NCBI RefSeq assembly: GCF_010093535.1
Contig: NW_022985182.1
Span: forward strand, 817,785-881,784
From: Lindgomyces ingoldianus
Taxonomy: Eukaryota > Ascomycota > Dothideomycetes > Pleosporales > Lindgomycetaceae
Length of the DNA: 64,000 bases
Direction: 5' to 3'
Positions 1-10,193 of the stretch are shown here, one piece after another. A program made the position numbers and the translations under genes. Below the pieces are notes generated by a model. The model saw only the letters and a list, made by a program, of their open reading frames with translations, did not search any database and was not told where the DNA came from. Numbering within the stretch: the stretch's first letter is position 1; every line of letters begins with the position of its first letter.

Positions 1-1071
1 CGTTATGAACAGTGCGGGCGAGATAGCCGCTGGGCATGGCTTTTCACGCCTTGGCCGAACAAACTCGCCGACGGACCACCTACGAAGGATGTTGAAGGTG
101 CATTTCCGCGGAGAATAGCGCTAGTGCCTGAGGATATGACCTTCAACCTTTTGAACCAATTTCCTTCGTATTGTAGCACTCCACGACGAAGTCCACATTG
201 CGGACGAGTCAGCTGTATTCTATGTAGCACGATGCAAATAACGGGTATGAACATTGCCTCTCGAGAAGGAAGGAGGGGATCGCCCCGCTTGCCGAATACA
301 GGTGTGTAGATACTTTAGCCCTGGTGTTGATGTTGATCTTGGTAGGCTGGTGGGGTAGGTATTTGCTTGGGAGTGGGGTGCTTTGGGCTAGGCCCGGGGT
401 GAGGTCACGAGTGGAATCTAGATTTGGAGATATGCGAACAAGGATTGAGATTGAGGTACAGAAAACAAGAATTGGTTACTGGAAAGTGAAGGCGGCGTGG
501 GGGTATTGAGAACTGGGGATGTTGAGGTAGGGGTGGAGGGGTTACTAGGAGATCTGCAGCAATGGAAAGGGCTGGAAGAGTGAGCTCCACGGTTGTTTAG
601 GAAAGCTACGTCTTGCCTCGGTGGGAGAGAACCCAAGGGTCTAGGAATGCACGAATATGTCATGGACATGCGGATGACAGTTGATGTATGCTGCTCGTCG
701 GAATAGATTCTAGGAAAAGGGAAATCCAAGTGTGTCCAAAGAAGAGGGCCTCCAACAATATGAAAACCGGCAGACGGATATACGTGTTTGTGACTTACCT
801 AGATTTTCTAAGATAGAGCTAGCTCGCAGCTTTAAAAGGCATGCACTAAAAGGCTCTGACTCCACTGTCCGAGATCACATACTTTCTATTGTCCCTCTTA
901 TACTCGAATAGACTAACTGCTAATATGGCTTCTGTTCCGCCAGGCCCTGATTTAGGGCCGAAATCTTCACCCTCAGGACCCTCTCCCTATTTCTAGCAAT
1001 AGTTGGAACGGAGTGTACCCATACACTGTGATTGCTCGTAGTAAGCACCCATATACAGTATCGATCACACC
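1..1071. other. intergenic, no gene recognised
   Basis: Several short open frames exist on both strands, but none has a recognisable domain, a good start context or a splice pattern that joins to a longer protein. This stretch is the 3' flank of the minus-strand MscL gene and the window edge, so a gene truncated by the edge cannot be excluded. Confidence 0.5.
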
Positions 1072-1688
1072 TTATAGTTGACCCTGCTCTTCTCGCCCAT
1101 CCTGCCAGCTGGTGCAGTTGACACATCGTTTTGCCTTTTCACTAATATACTTCCTGCAATACTTGCACCTGACCTGCTTCTTAACAATATTATCATCCGT
1201 CATCTTAGAGTATATGCTTGCAATCGCCCAAAGCGCGACGGCAATGAGCAGGAACCTCATGGCCTTGTCCAAGAAACTTCCATACGCAAATACCACGGCG
1301 CCATCAGCTAGTGCTTGATCTTTCGTATTATATCCAGTCGAAATAGTGCCATTGTAGTTTGGGCCATGCTTCAGTACCGCGAACTTCTCGTCGAGGCTGC
1401 GGGCAAGGAATGGGAGGAGGGATATTATCGGGAGGATGATATCTGTTACGAGCGAGTTTGCGCAGGCTGTGAAAGATACCGCAAGGCTACAAGCATGATG
1501 AGGGTTCAGTGGCTCAGGGAAATGGGTGAAGAGGAAGTGAGGCTGTACATTAAGCCGACAGCGACTTCGAGGACATTGTCCCGCAGCGCAAAGTTGGTGA
1601 AGCTGTCCCACGCGCGGAGAGTGTGGTGACGAGCTCCTTGCTCTGCGACTCGTAGGTATTGCTGCGTATTTTCATCGAGGCGAGGCAT
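1072..1688 (-). CDS. large-conductance mechanosensitive channel (MscL family)
   Basis: Two exons, 1688-1549 and 1486-1072, joined across a 62-nt GT-AG intron, give about 184 residues. The join restores the MscL first helix: a WDSFTNFALRDNVLEVAVGL stretch continues into a helix ending with NSLVTDIILPIISLL. A second membrane helix (MRFLLIAVALWAIASIY) follows a loop containing GPNYNG. This is the MscL plan: two membrane helices forming a homopentameric pore that opens under membrane tension and relieves osmotic pressure. The tail has CKYC...CVNC, a Cys4 zinc-ribbon-like motif that I recall from fungal but not from typical bacterial MscL. The ATG at 1688 was chosen because it begins the conserved soluble N-terminus (MPRLDENTQQ). 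The gene is divergent from the AAA+ ATPase gene at 2437. The family call is firm; membrane location (plasma membrane or organelle) is not visible. Confidence 0.9.
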
Positions 1689-2436
1689 GCTGGCATTTGG
1701 TCGGGCAGAGATTAGGAAACTCGATGGTTAATTGAGGTTCGAGCTTCCAAGATTGCTGCAAGAGAAGGGTGCTCTCTTGTGTGCCATTGGCTGTTCTATC
1801 ATGCTGACTCAGCACAGCCATTAGTCAACTAGTTGGCTATCCTGGAGCTTTCCACGGTTCTGCATCTCAAGCATCCTCATGTCATCGTCAACTATCTAGA
1901 ATGCATTAGATATAGTATGGCTCTGGCTTTCCTTCTAGCTTAAGGTTTTTGGATATCGATATCAACATGTAATAAACAGGGACGGAAGCTCTGTAACACT
2001 TGGACCGAAGTGGTCAGTCATTTTTCTTTGCTGGTCAACCAAGCCCATTTCTTTTTCATCTTCATATCCGCCTCTAAGCCATACCCCTAATACATTCAAG
2101 CTCTTCTCTTCAGTATAGGATTCTGTGCGCTGTTGAAATGTTGCCCTGCCGCCCTCTTCAGTTGGTGATGCAGCCCACTTTCTACACTCCCTGGTTGTAC
2201 CAATGGATGCCTGAAGAAGCGGACCCAATCAACCCTAGACAAGCGCGCTCATGCACAACTTCTGCATTTGTTGAACGCCTGCACAGTTATCTGAGCCAAT
2301 GGTGCATCTCTTTGGCTGACCGGAATTGCACAGCAACTTTGTTGCCTGGTATGGGTGGCGTTGATAAAGAGCTCCGAAAGGAGCTTCAGCCCGACCATCT
2401 CCTCCCTCATTCATCCTCAACCCCCCCATTCCAATC
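1689..2436. promoter_or_regulatory. divergent intergenic between MscL and AAA+ ATPase genes
   Basis: This 748-bp gap separates two divergently transcribed genes and should hold both promoters. I see no convincing TATA box or upstream ORF and no coding exon. The assignment rests on gene orientation only. Confidence 0.4.
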
Positions 2437-4828
2437 ATGGCCGCTCCCTCGGTGAACACGGACTTCGACGTGAAGAGCATCTCGAGCTCCACGTCCGAGG
2501 AGAATACCCATACCCTCAGTACGGTTACTTCTCTGCCTATCCGTAAGGATACTAAGGAAGAATTGCCAAATACTGGCATGATGTGTGATGTCAAGAACCT
2601 CTGGGAAGGGAAACAGAAATGTGCTTGCTGCACCAACTGGATCGAAGAATACCCTGAGGATGTGAAACCCAACCCGGAGGAAACCGAGGCTGTTCAGCGA
2701 TATGCACTCATTGTTCGGAATAAGAAGGGCCACTCGGGCGGCAAAGCTATGGTTGTGAGCTCCATCGTCGTTCAAAGCCCGCTCCTGAAACCTCTTCTGG
2801 AAGAAGTCTTCGAAGACTATGAGGGAATCACTGCAGGCCTTCAGAAACTCACATTCACGAAGCCTTTCGCGCCCTTCTTCTATCGTTGGGGCCAATTCAG
2901 AAAAGCTGTCAAAGGCGTGCAAGACGAGGAGACTCGTGCGCATGCTCAGCTGCTCTACAACGTGCTCTCAGGAGAACTGAATGATACAATCAACACCTGG
3001 CAAGACCAACTGAGCCATGGAGTAATTACATTCTCATACCTGTGGACGCTATTCAAGCCTGGCGATATCTTGCTATGCCGCCTCAATGGCCAAGAAATGA
3101 TGATGAAGCTCCAGAAGACCGAGTACGAATCTAACAGTTTCGTCCTTTACGCCAAGTATGTCGACTGGAGCGGCTTCTCTTTTGGCTACGCCTCTCATAC
3201 CTTCAATCTCCATCATTTCGATGGCACGAAGTCAATCACAGACTTGGATGCCTATCCAATTCAATTCAATAGCGAAGCTGCTGCAATTGAGAGCCGACTT
3301 TCAGCAAGAGGAAAACGTTTTGAGGAACTGCAAGGTCTTCATTATAAATTGTATAAGGGTTTTGCCGAATTGATACCTGCCGTATTCGGAAAACGCATCG
3401 TTCCGGCACGTGAGCGAACGGTGGATGGTCGCATTATCATTCACGCAGAAATGTACAATCGCTTCAATCCAAGCGAAGCTTGTCCGCTGGAACCACTTGA
3501 CTCGACCTCATTCGCTCCGAATCTGCCCGTGGAGATAGAACAACCGCATGTAACCAACCCATACATGCCTCCACCACCACCCCCTCCTCCACATTACCCC
3601 CCCGGGATGTATCGTCCACAGATCCCCATGCCTATGGCCCCAATACCTCTAGCTCCCGGTCAGTCTCCTCAAATTGACGGTGCGTATATCTTCCTCGGCA
3701 TAATTAACAAATCCGGCAATCATTCTCGCGTACTAATTCTGTCCAGGACCCAAACGCCTTTCCGAGGAGTACTACCCGTTGTGTACTCCAATTTTGAAGG
3801 GGTACTCGCTCAAGACCAAAAACTGGGGTGCGTCTTTCCCCACAAAAATTGCAGATCATTGACTTACAAACGATAGCCAAATTCCAGGTTGATAATGTGC
3901 ACGAGATTGTATGGGACGACCGCGCTTTTGACAGCCTTGTGCTTCCACCAGGCTACAAAGACTTGATCCTATCTTTTACAAAGGGCCAAAACTCGAGCGA
4001 AGAGCGCTTCGACGATGTTATCGAAGGAAAAGGTAGCTCTAAGCCCAACATTCTTGTCCTCGTGTGCTAATGTGATACGCAGGCCAAGGCATCGTGATGC
4101 TCCTCAATGGAGAACCAGGAGTCGGCAAGACTTTGACTGCAGAGTCAGGTGCGTCCTCTCTCTATTTTTCCCGGTAAGCAGACCATTAGGCTAACAGCTA
4201 CCTAAAAATAGTGGCTGAGCATATGCGAGTTCCACTTTATTCAATGTCGGCCGCACAGCTGGGTGTCGATTCCACTAGTGTGGAACAAACCCTGGGTGAC
4301 ATTCTTGAGATGACGATGAAATGGAAAGCAATCCTACTTCTCGATGAAACGGAGGTGTTCCTCGAGCAACGTACCATCAATGGGCTGGAAAGAAACAAGC
4401 TAGTCTCAAGTATGTCCCCATCCAACTTCCTCTTGCGCCAATCACTAATACCGTCGGTCGCAGTCTTCCTCCGCATGCTCGAATACTATCGCGGCGTCCT
4501 CTTCCTCACCACCAATCGAATCGCCGTTCTCGACAAAGCGTTGGACTCTCGGATTCATCTAAAGATTTCGTATCCTGAGCTTGACCGGACCGCTCGACTG
4601 CAAGTCTGGCGTAATTTGATTGATCTATTGCCTCCTTCATTGGTCGGGCTAGATTCGGCGGATCTAGAGTACCTGGCCGAGCGCAAGATGAACGGGCGAG
4701 AAATTAAGAACGTGATCAAGGCAGCGCAATTACTCGCCAGCGGAGCAGATACATCGCTGTGTTTGGAACACGTTCACACCGTATTGAGAATTACCCAGAT
4801 TGGAGAGGACTTGGGGATCCAGGTTTGA
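2437..4828 (+). CDS. AAA+ ATPase with N-terminal DUF7025-type domain
   Basis: Six exons (2437-3679, 3747-3827, 3877-4032, 4083-4148, 4212-4409, 4464-4828) give about 702 residues; every junction keeps frame and has a GT donor and AG acceptor. The first 330 residues resemble the DUF7025 region common in fungal proteins of this type (motifs such as PFYYRW-like FAPFFYRWGQF, and ILLCRLNGQ). A Pro-rich linker with eight consecutive prolines lies near residues 375-410. The ATPase module follows: Walker A GEPGVGKT at 503-510, Walker B ILLLDE at 556-561, a sensor-1-like TTNR, and the segment DSRIHLKISYPELD typical of this clade, then a lid helix region with KNVIKAAQ. These proteins hydrolyse ATP to remodel a protein partner; the substrate is not known for this clade. 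The usual Walker B continuation DEAD/DEAD-like is DETE here. ATG 2437 opens the conserved frame. Confidence 0.88.
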
Positions 4829-5991
4829 GGCGAAGCGGAGGCAAGCACGATAATCAGCGGATGCGTTAATGTAGTTTCATATGGCGAGAAATTGAAAAAG
4901 AGAGATGGTTAGTGCATCTGGTGTTACTTTATACTGATTCTCGCCTTTCTCGAGGAGATGAAGGACCAGGGGCAGGGCGCGGTCTGCCACACCCCTGCAT
5001 CGAATCGATCGGGAAACGGCCAGCCCGCATATTACCCCAAAGCCAACCTGTCCTTGCGAATATACCACCGCCGGCCGCCAAGCCGCAGAATTGTTGCCAC
5101 ATAAATTACATCGAATGCAAGGCCGAGACCTCGTTCTGTAAGCGCAACGTTTCCCTGGATATCGGATACTGGGAAGCGGTCAGACTACCTGGCACGGTAT
5201 TCCGTTCGCATATCCTTCTTGCCACCTGTCACCTGACGCAATATATTTCATTCTGGTACCGTCATCTATTCAGCACGCTTCGATGTTATTTTTGGAATCT
5301 TCCTTAAAGGACAAGCATATCGCGAGGCTCATTGTGGGGAAGACGCAATTTACCTTTTCATCGAAGCTTCTCGTATTGACACTCTACACCACCTCTCGTC
5401 AGGCTTGGGACCTGAGATTTCGCTGCTGGCGACCGCCTGGTGTCTCCGATACCCCTGGGAAAATCGCTGGTTACAAACCTAACATTGAGGACAGTCTCTT
5501 CGTACCTTGCCGTCTTCTGGTTGCTTGCAACCTGCCTAGAGCCGTGCTCCAACCTCACCCAGACTCAACACTCATGCTACGCAATTTACTCCACCTGCGG
5601 CCCTACGCACAGAGAGCCGAGAATTGCATCCCAGAGTCCCAGACGACCAGATCTTAATTCTATAGAGGCATATATGTGCTAATAATAACAGCGGACTAGC
5701 CGACTTGGAAGTCACAAACAGTTCGTACTGCTATGGCGAAAGGCGAGAAGGGAGAAGTGGCCAGATACCCGTCGCCTAGCAAGATCCGGGATAACGCAAA
5801 TTGGACATGAGAAATTGATGAAGCTAGATTTGATGTTTGGGCGTTCGGTTTGAGAGCAGCATCGAGTATAAAGCCTGGCGTTTTCTCCCTCGCAGAAGAT
5901 CATCATCGATCGCCAGTCATCTTCTCCAACAGAATCAGCGTCAGATACCCAGCACTTACTTGCTTCCGTTGAGTTTCACAACAGCTTCAAA
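4829..5991. other. intergenic, no gene recognised
   Basis: The 1.16-kb gap between the AAA+ ATPase stop and the secreted-protein start contains short overlapping frames without domains or splice logic. Its last 130 bp form the promoter of the DUF4360-like gene. Confidence 0.45.
5867..5872 (+). promoter_or_regulatory. TATA box of the DUF4360-like gene
   Basis: A TATAAA match lies 120 bp before the ATG at 5992 in a GAGTATAAAGCC context, a usual distance for a filamentous-fungal TATA promoter. Inferred from motif and position only. Confidence 0.45.
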
Positions 5992-6931
5992 ATGCATTCC
6001 AAGCTCGCCTTCCTCCTTCCTCTGCTCGCGGCTGCTAGCCCCGTCGTCCGTGACGCTGGTGGCCCAGATCCTTCCCAGATCACTATCATTGATAGCTCTT
6101 ACTCGGGCAATGGCTGTCCTCAAGGCTCCGTTTCCACTTCCACTTCGCCTGACAAGACCGTAAGCCTTAACAATTCGCGCAAACGGCTTCAATCAGCCCG
6201 ACTAACGGGTTTTGAAAAGGTCATCACCTACGGTTTCGACCAGTTCCAGACCTACATTGGCCCCGGCACTAAGCCCGCCGATCACTCCAAGAACTGCCAA
6301 TTGCACTTGAACTTGAAGTACCCCGGTGGCTTCCAGTACTCCGTAGTCGATGCCACCTACCACGGCTGGGCACGCATGGATGCCGGTGTCACGGGAAGCT
6401 TCATCACCTCGTACTACTTTTCTCAGGATGCTGCCAAGACTGTAAGCTATCGCCCTCGTTCCTCCTAGCCATGATTCTGCAATAGATTGAGTTGAGATGG
6501 ATATATCTAACAATTGTAGTCGACGACCCGAATGACCGCCACCGGTGGCGGCGCCCTCCTCAACGGCCAGGTCTACACTAAGCAGGATAAGATTGAGACC
6601 ACCGCCACTGTCTGGTCGCCTTGCGGTACTACCGGCATTCTCAACATCAACAACCGTGTCTCACTTACTTCCACCAATTCCTCGGCTTCTGGGGAACTGT
6701 CGAACGATGATGCTACGGTTGCGTTCACCCAGCAATTGCACGTTTCCTGGAGGACTTGCACGCCTACGTAAGTGCCCAATAGACTGTACTGTTCTTGAAA
6801 TAGGGGGACTGTACTTACTGACGAATGAATAGCTCCACCGGCGATGGCGGCGACACCATCGGCATCGGTAAGCCGAGCTCGGAGATTGGGTTCGGTAACT
6901 AAGTTTCAACTCAGGTGCCGTCAACCCGTAA
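5992..6931 (+). CDS. small secreted DUF4360-like protein
   Basis: Exons 5992-6159, 6220-6441, 6520-6767, 6833-6867 and 6915-6931 give about 229 residues. The start MHSKLAFLLPLLAAASP is a clear signal peptide, likely cleaved near residue 17. The mature part matches the fungal DUF4360 pattern as I know it: IIDSSYSGNGCPQGSVS, then ITYGFDQFQTYIGPGTKPADHSKNC, then LKYPGGFQYSVVDATYHGWARMDAGVTG. Conserved cysteines (GCP, KNC, PCG, RTC) suggest disulfides. The role of this family is unknown; secretion is inferred. The 3' end is uncertain: without the last 47-nt intron (GTAAG donor at 6868, CAG acceptor ending 6914) the frame would stop at 6902 and end in SSEIGFGN; with it the protein ends DTIGIGAVNP. 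I favour the spliced form because donor, a CTAAG branch site and acceptor are all present. Confidence 0.78.
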
Positions 6932-8310
6932 GCAAAAGCCTCTCGGTATCGAAAAAGATGTTAATGATGATGCGGTGCAATTGGACCAAAGGAGAGTGAC
7001 CTGACCTACCTCATAGGAGGTGCTGGGATTTCGAACGCATCATGATCTGATCCGACTACTGCTTACATCAATATTTCCGTTATAACATATCTGGTTTGGA
7101 ATTGAGGGGGTGGTGATATGGGAGATTGTATATATTCTGCTCCCTGGTTGATGAATTTATGTGGTTGTCCAAACTACTGCTGCCTGTGCCTGTCCGCTGT
7201 GAACTAGGTGATAGGGCAGAGACTTAGTCGTCGTGAGGTTAAGCTTCGGCTTAAAATAGATCGCTTGCATTGCATACGTGCAGCTTCTAGGAGCCGGCGA
7301 GCGTAATGCATAATACCTCTGCAATCCTCTGTTAGGAAGAAGCGTTCGCAATTGCAAAAACACAGACATCTTCAACGTGTTATCCTTCAACGCTGCATTA
7401 AAGGCCGCAAAAGCAAGCCAATACCCCCCCAGCCCAAGTATCCACCCTTCGTACCCACTCCTCTGATTCTTACACGACGTCTGGATAAGGTAACATTGCA
7501 TCCCCGACGGCGAAAGCCGATCCAGGCCAAGGACCCAGGAAACTCTAGATTGACAATGCAGCTTGCGTGCAGCAGCTGCCTGCATACGAGAGACTTAGGT
7601 GATGTATTCTTAGAACTACCTGGTCTTGACCAATAGACGATGAGGGCGTCATATTGTGCACTGTAAAGTGAAGCCAATGGAAACGAATATAAAGGTTCTA
7701 TACTTAGATTAGGTGTGGATTGGTCGGGACAGCCGTGGCTGGAGGGAGCGAGATTTGGAATAAGGATTGTAGTTACCGATCTGGGTTCGGTGGAGGTTCG
7801 GGCACGGCGGGTGAGGTTCGGGGGTGTTGGTGAATGACCTATGCACGTGAGAGAATGGCCCAGGTGAATGAGGGTGTCACCAAAGGAAGAAAATATAGAG
7901 AAATAGCAAGGTACGGAAGAGATGCTAGCCCAACATAGCCTCGAGACGCGTATATTCAGATACCCTTCTGTTCACTCATCATGCTCAAATATCAATAGAA
8001 CCCTAAACCAACAATCGCATCTCTCTATCCTTCCCATTCATGCCTTTCCCAATCGTCCACAATGTGAATATCGAAACCCAGCAGTTTTACAAATAAAAAG
8101 GAGAGACAAGAAGATACCAAGTATTAAATTGGTCGTACAAATCGCCTCCCTAACAAAACCCGAAATAAAGTTCTTTGTACGGTCTGATCTGAAGGGGTCA
8201 ATCTCGCGACCTTCTGCGCGTCTGTATCGTTCTCAACACATCCAACCATCCGCCATCATCTTCCTCTCCATCTCCTATAAAGGAAAAGCAGAATTAGGTA
8301 AACCGAAATA
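6932..8310. other. intergenic between convergent genes, no gene recognised
   Basis: The DUF4360-like gene and the velvet-like gene converge on this 1.4-kb stretch, so it should hold two 3' UTRs. Short frames on both strands (longest about 140 codons) show no domain or signal. A low-complexity CCGAACC/GGTTCGG-rich patch lies near 7780-7820. Confidence 0.45.
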
Positions 8311-9159
8311 TTAATACGTGGCCACCATATGCTTACCGTTGTAAGGCGCTAAGTTGGTGAATGGTCCATTTCCCTGGACAACGATGGGATTGCTATCAAC
8401 AACTTGAACGCTGGCTCCTCCGGATGAGGGGGAAACTGGGAGGTCGGAACTTGTGCTGCGGATGCGGATTAAGGTGATGCGGATTCGATATGTGCCTGGT
8501 TGGCGGATAATAAGACCCGGGAAGACCATGTAGCCGACCCCTCGGGGGTGGTCCATATCAAGGGAAGCAGCCACGCCGTCAGCTTCATCGTCGGAAAAAG
8601 GGTGGATGGAGTCGCAACGACGGCCGGCGAGAAGGGAATTGAGAACAGTGGGATCCCGGGAGCCAGTTGAATTTGGGCCTGGGACAAGTGTTGCGACTGC
8701 CACGAGGTTTGTCGAGTCAGCGAGAGCGTCATTCGGATCTGTATTCGTAGTCCGCAGTCGAACTACGATGGTTCGATTCAATTCATATCCAGCCCAGGCG
8801 GTTGGTGGGGGTTGAAGGACAACATCCATGGCGTACCGGATGTCTTCTGGTGATATTGAGTGACGACTTGATGTGGATCGATGAGATCGAACACTATTCC
8901 CGTTCCCGGAGTGGTGTCTTGATCTTCCCGCGGCCCTGCTTCCTATTGTCCGTCGTCTTGCAACGTCGGCCATTGAATTTTCCACGGTAGTTGAGTCGAA
9001 GTCTCCGTTTAGGAGTTGGGCGAGTCGTGCTGATCGTCTGAGCGTTGCTCTCCGTGACTGGGAATTGGCTCGGCGTGGATTGCTTCTGCGTCCTGTCCTA
9101 GAAGTGCCCTGGGAGAGACTGGAATTTCTACCTCGACCTCTGCCTCTGCCCCTTTGCAT
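8311..9159 (-). CDS. velvet-like domain protein with Arg/Gly-rich N-terminus
   Basis: One exon of 282 residues starts at an ATG at 9159 and stops at 8311. Residues 1-50 are strongly basic, with RGRGRGRGR and several Arg/Ser pairs, resembling an RNA/DNA-binding or nuclear-targeting tail. Residues from about 105 to 265 look like a velvet domain: an opening strand (IRYAMDVVLQPPPTAWAGYE), a middle NLVAVATLV strand, and a C-terminal block GVGYMVFPGLIIRQPGTYRIRITLIRI that mirrors the velvet pattern of an aromatic FxFxDL strand, then EGxYRLRF. The segment DSNPIVVQ fits the velvet SxPFxV end. Velvet proteins are fungal DNA-binding regulators with a Rel-like fold that link development and secondary metabolism. 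The match is divergent and it does not look like VeA, VelB, VelC or VosA; a non-velvet beta-sandwich protein is the alternative. Confidence 0.6.
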   Translation of the reverse strand: MQRGRGRGRGRNSSLSQGTSRTGRRSNPRRANSQSRRATLRRSARLAQLLNGDFDSTTVENSMADVARRRTIGSRAAGRSRHHSGNGNSVRSHRSTSSRHSISPEDIRYAMDVVLQPPPTAWAGYELNRTIVVRLRTTNTDPNDALADSTNLVAVATLVPGPNSTGSRDPTVLNSLLAGRRCDSIHPFSDDEADGVAASLDMDHPRGVGYMVFPGLIIRQPGTYRIRITLIRIRSTSSDLPVSPSSGGASVQVVDSNPIVVQGNGPFTNLAPYNGKHMVATY

Positions 9160-9890
9160 CTGACGAAGGATAAACCTAAAGACACTTAGTAAAGCTGCAG
9201 TAAGGACGGTGGGGCAATGCTCAGCTTATGCTGTTATGCCTAAAAGGAGAGACAAGAAACGAAGCATCAGGCAAAAAGAAATGCAGGCAGAGAAACACAA
9301 GCAAATAGTAGATGCACGCCGGGCGAGCGTCTAATGTATACCAGAGCCATGAGGCACCAAGACTGGAGGGCATGATGGCAGAGATATAGGAAATTGAGCT
9401 TAAGCCACCGAGTCAGGCCTCTCATCATAGGTTTTTCACAGGCGATATGCAACACCATCAGCTGGCGGCAAGACGAGCGGCTCCCGGAAGGCCATTCGAC
9501 GGATTTGGGGCCGGTTTGCAAACCCTTTAATCTTAGCAGAATGTCCTCGTGAGGTGAGCGCGCCCGATCAAGCCCATATCCTCAGAGGTATAGGTAGTTA
9601 GGTGAGGTCGAAAAAACCTCTTGCGGCCCCCGAGTCGCCCCACATGACGGCATGCGTTGTGACGCGTGGATCATTGTAGGGGACGGTGATTGGAGCCCGT
9701 CAATGCAGCGATACAGGCTAAAGACGGCATCCTTCCGTGGGCGCCGCGCGTTGGAGAGACAATGAGAGACAGCTGACGGCGGTTGAGACGTCGAATGGAA
9801 TAGTGGGAAGGGAATAATTGCGAGTGTGGGCAGTTGTGGTGCATGTGGTGTTGCAGTCAGGCATTGATGAGTCCCCTGCGGGCGAATGCC

Positions 9891-10193
9891 TCACCGTGGC
9901 CTGCCATGTGGGCGACGGGGATTTGAAGGAAAGGCAGGATTTGGATCGTGCTGCGAAGCGAAATTGAGCCGCTCACCTTCGTCGCTCGTCACACCTCCCG
10001 CACTTGCTTTTGGGAAAGTTGTGAAATAATCGAAGCTGGGGTCTCTCGCGGGTCCGACTGAGTGGTCGTCGGAGCTGTCAACGGAGCTCGAAGGGGCGAT
10101 TCGATTGGAGATGGGTGCAAGCGTTGAAGCGACCACCGCTTGATCCTCGTCACCGGGAACGATAAGTACCGGCAGTGCGGCTCGTTCGGAGGT
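9891..10193 (-). other. possible terminal exon of an unrecognised gene
   Basis: After a plausible acceptor (CTCTTAG, 10200-10194) a frame stays open for 100 codons to a stop at 9891. Its composition is that of a disordered tail rich in Ser, Asp and Pro (for example SSSVDSSDDHS and PSNPRRPHGRPR). Another frame in the same DNA is also open for some 65 codons, so the reading is not unique. A further minus-strand frame at 10867-10640 (75 codons, with GSTSGPTPQLANTGTRGRGG) could be an upstream exon. No homology is recognised. Confidence 0.2.
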
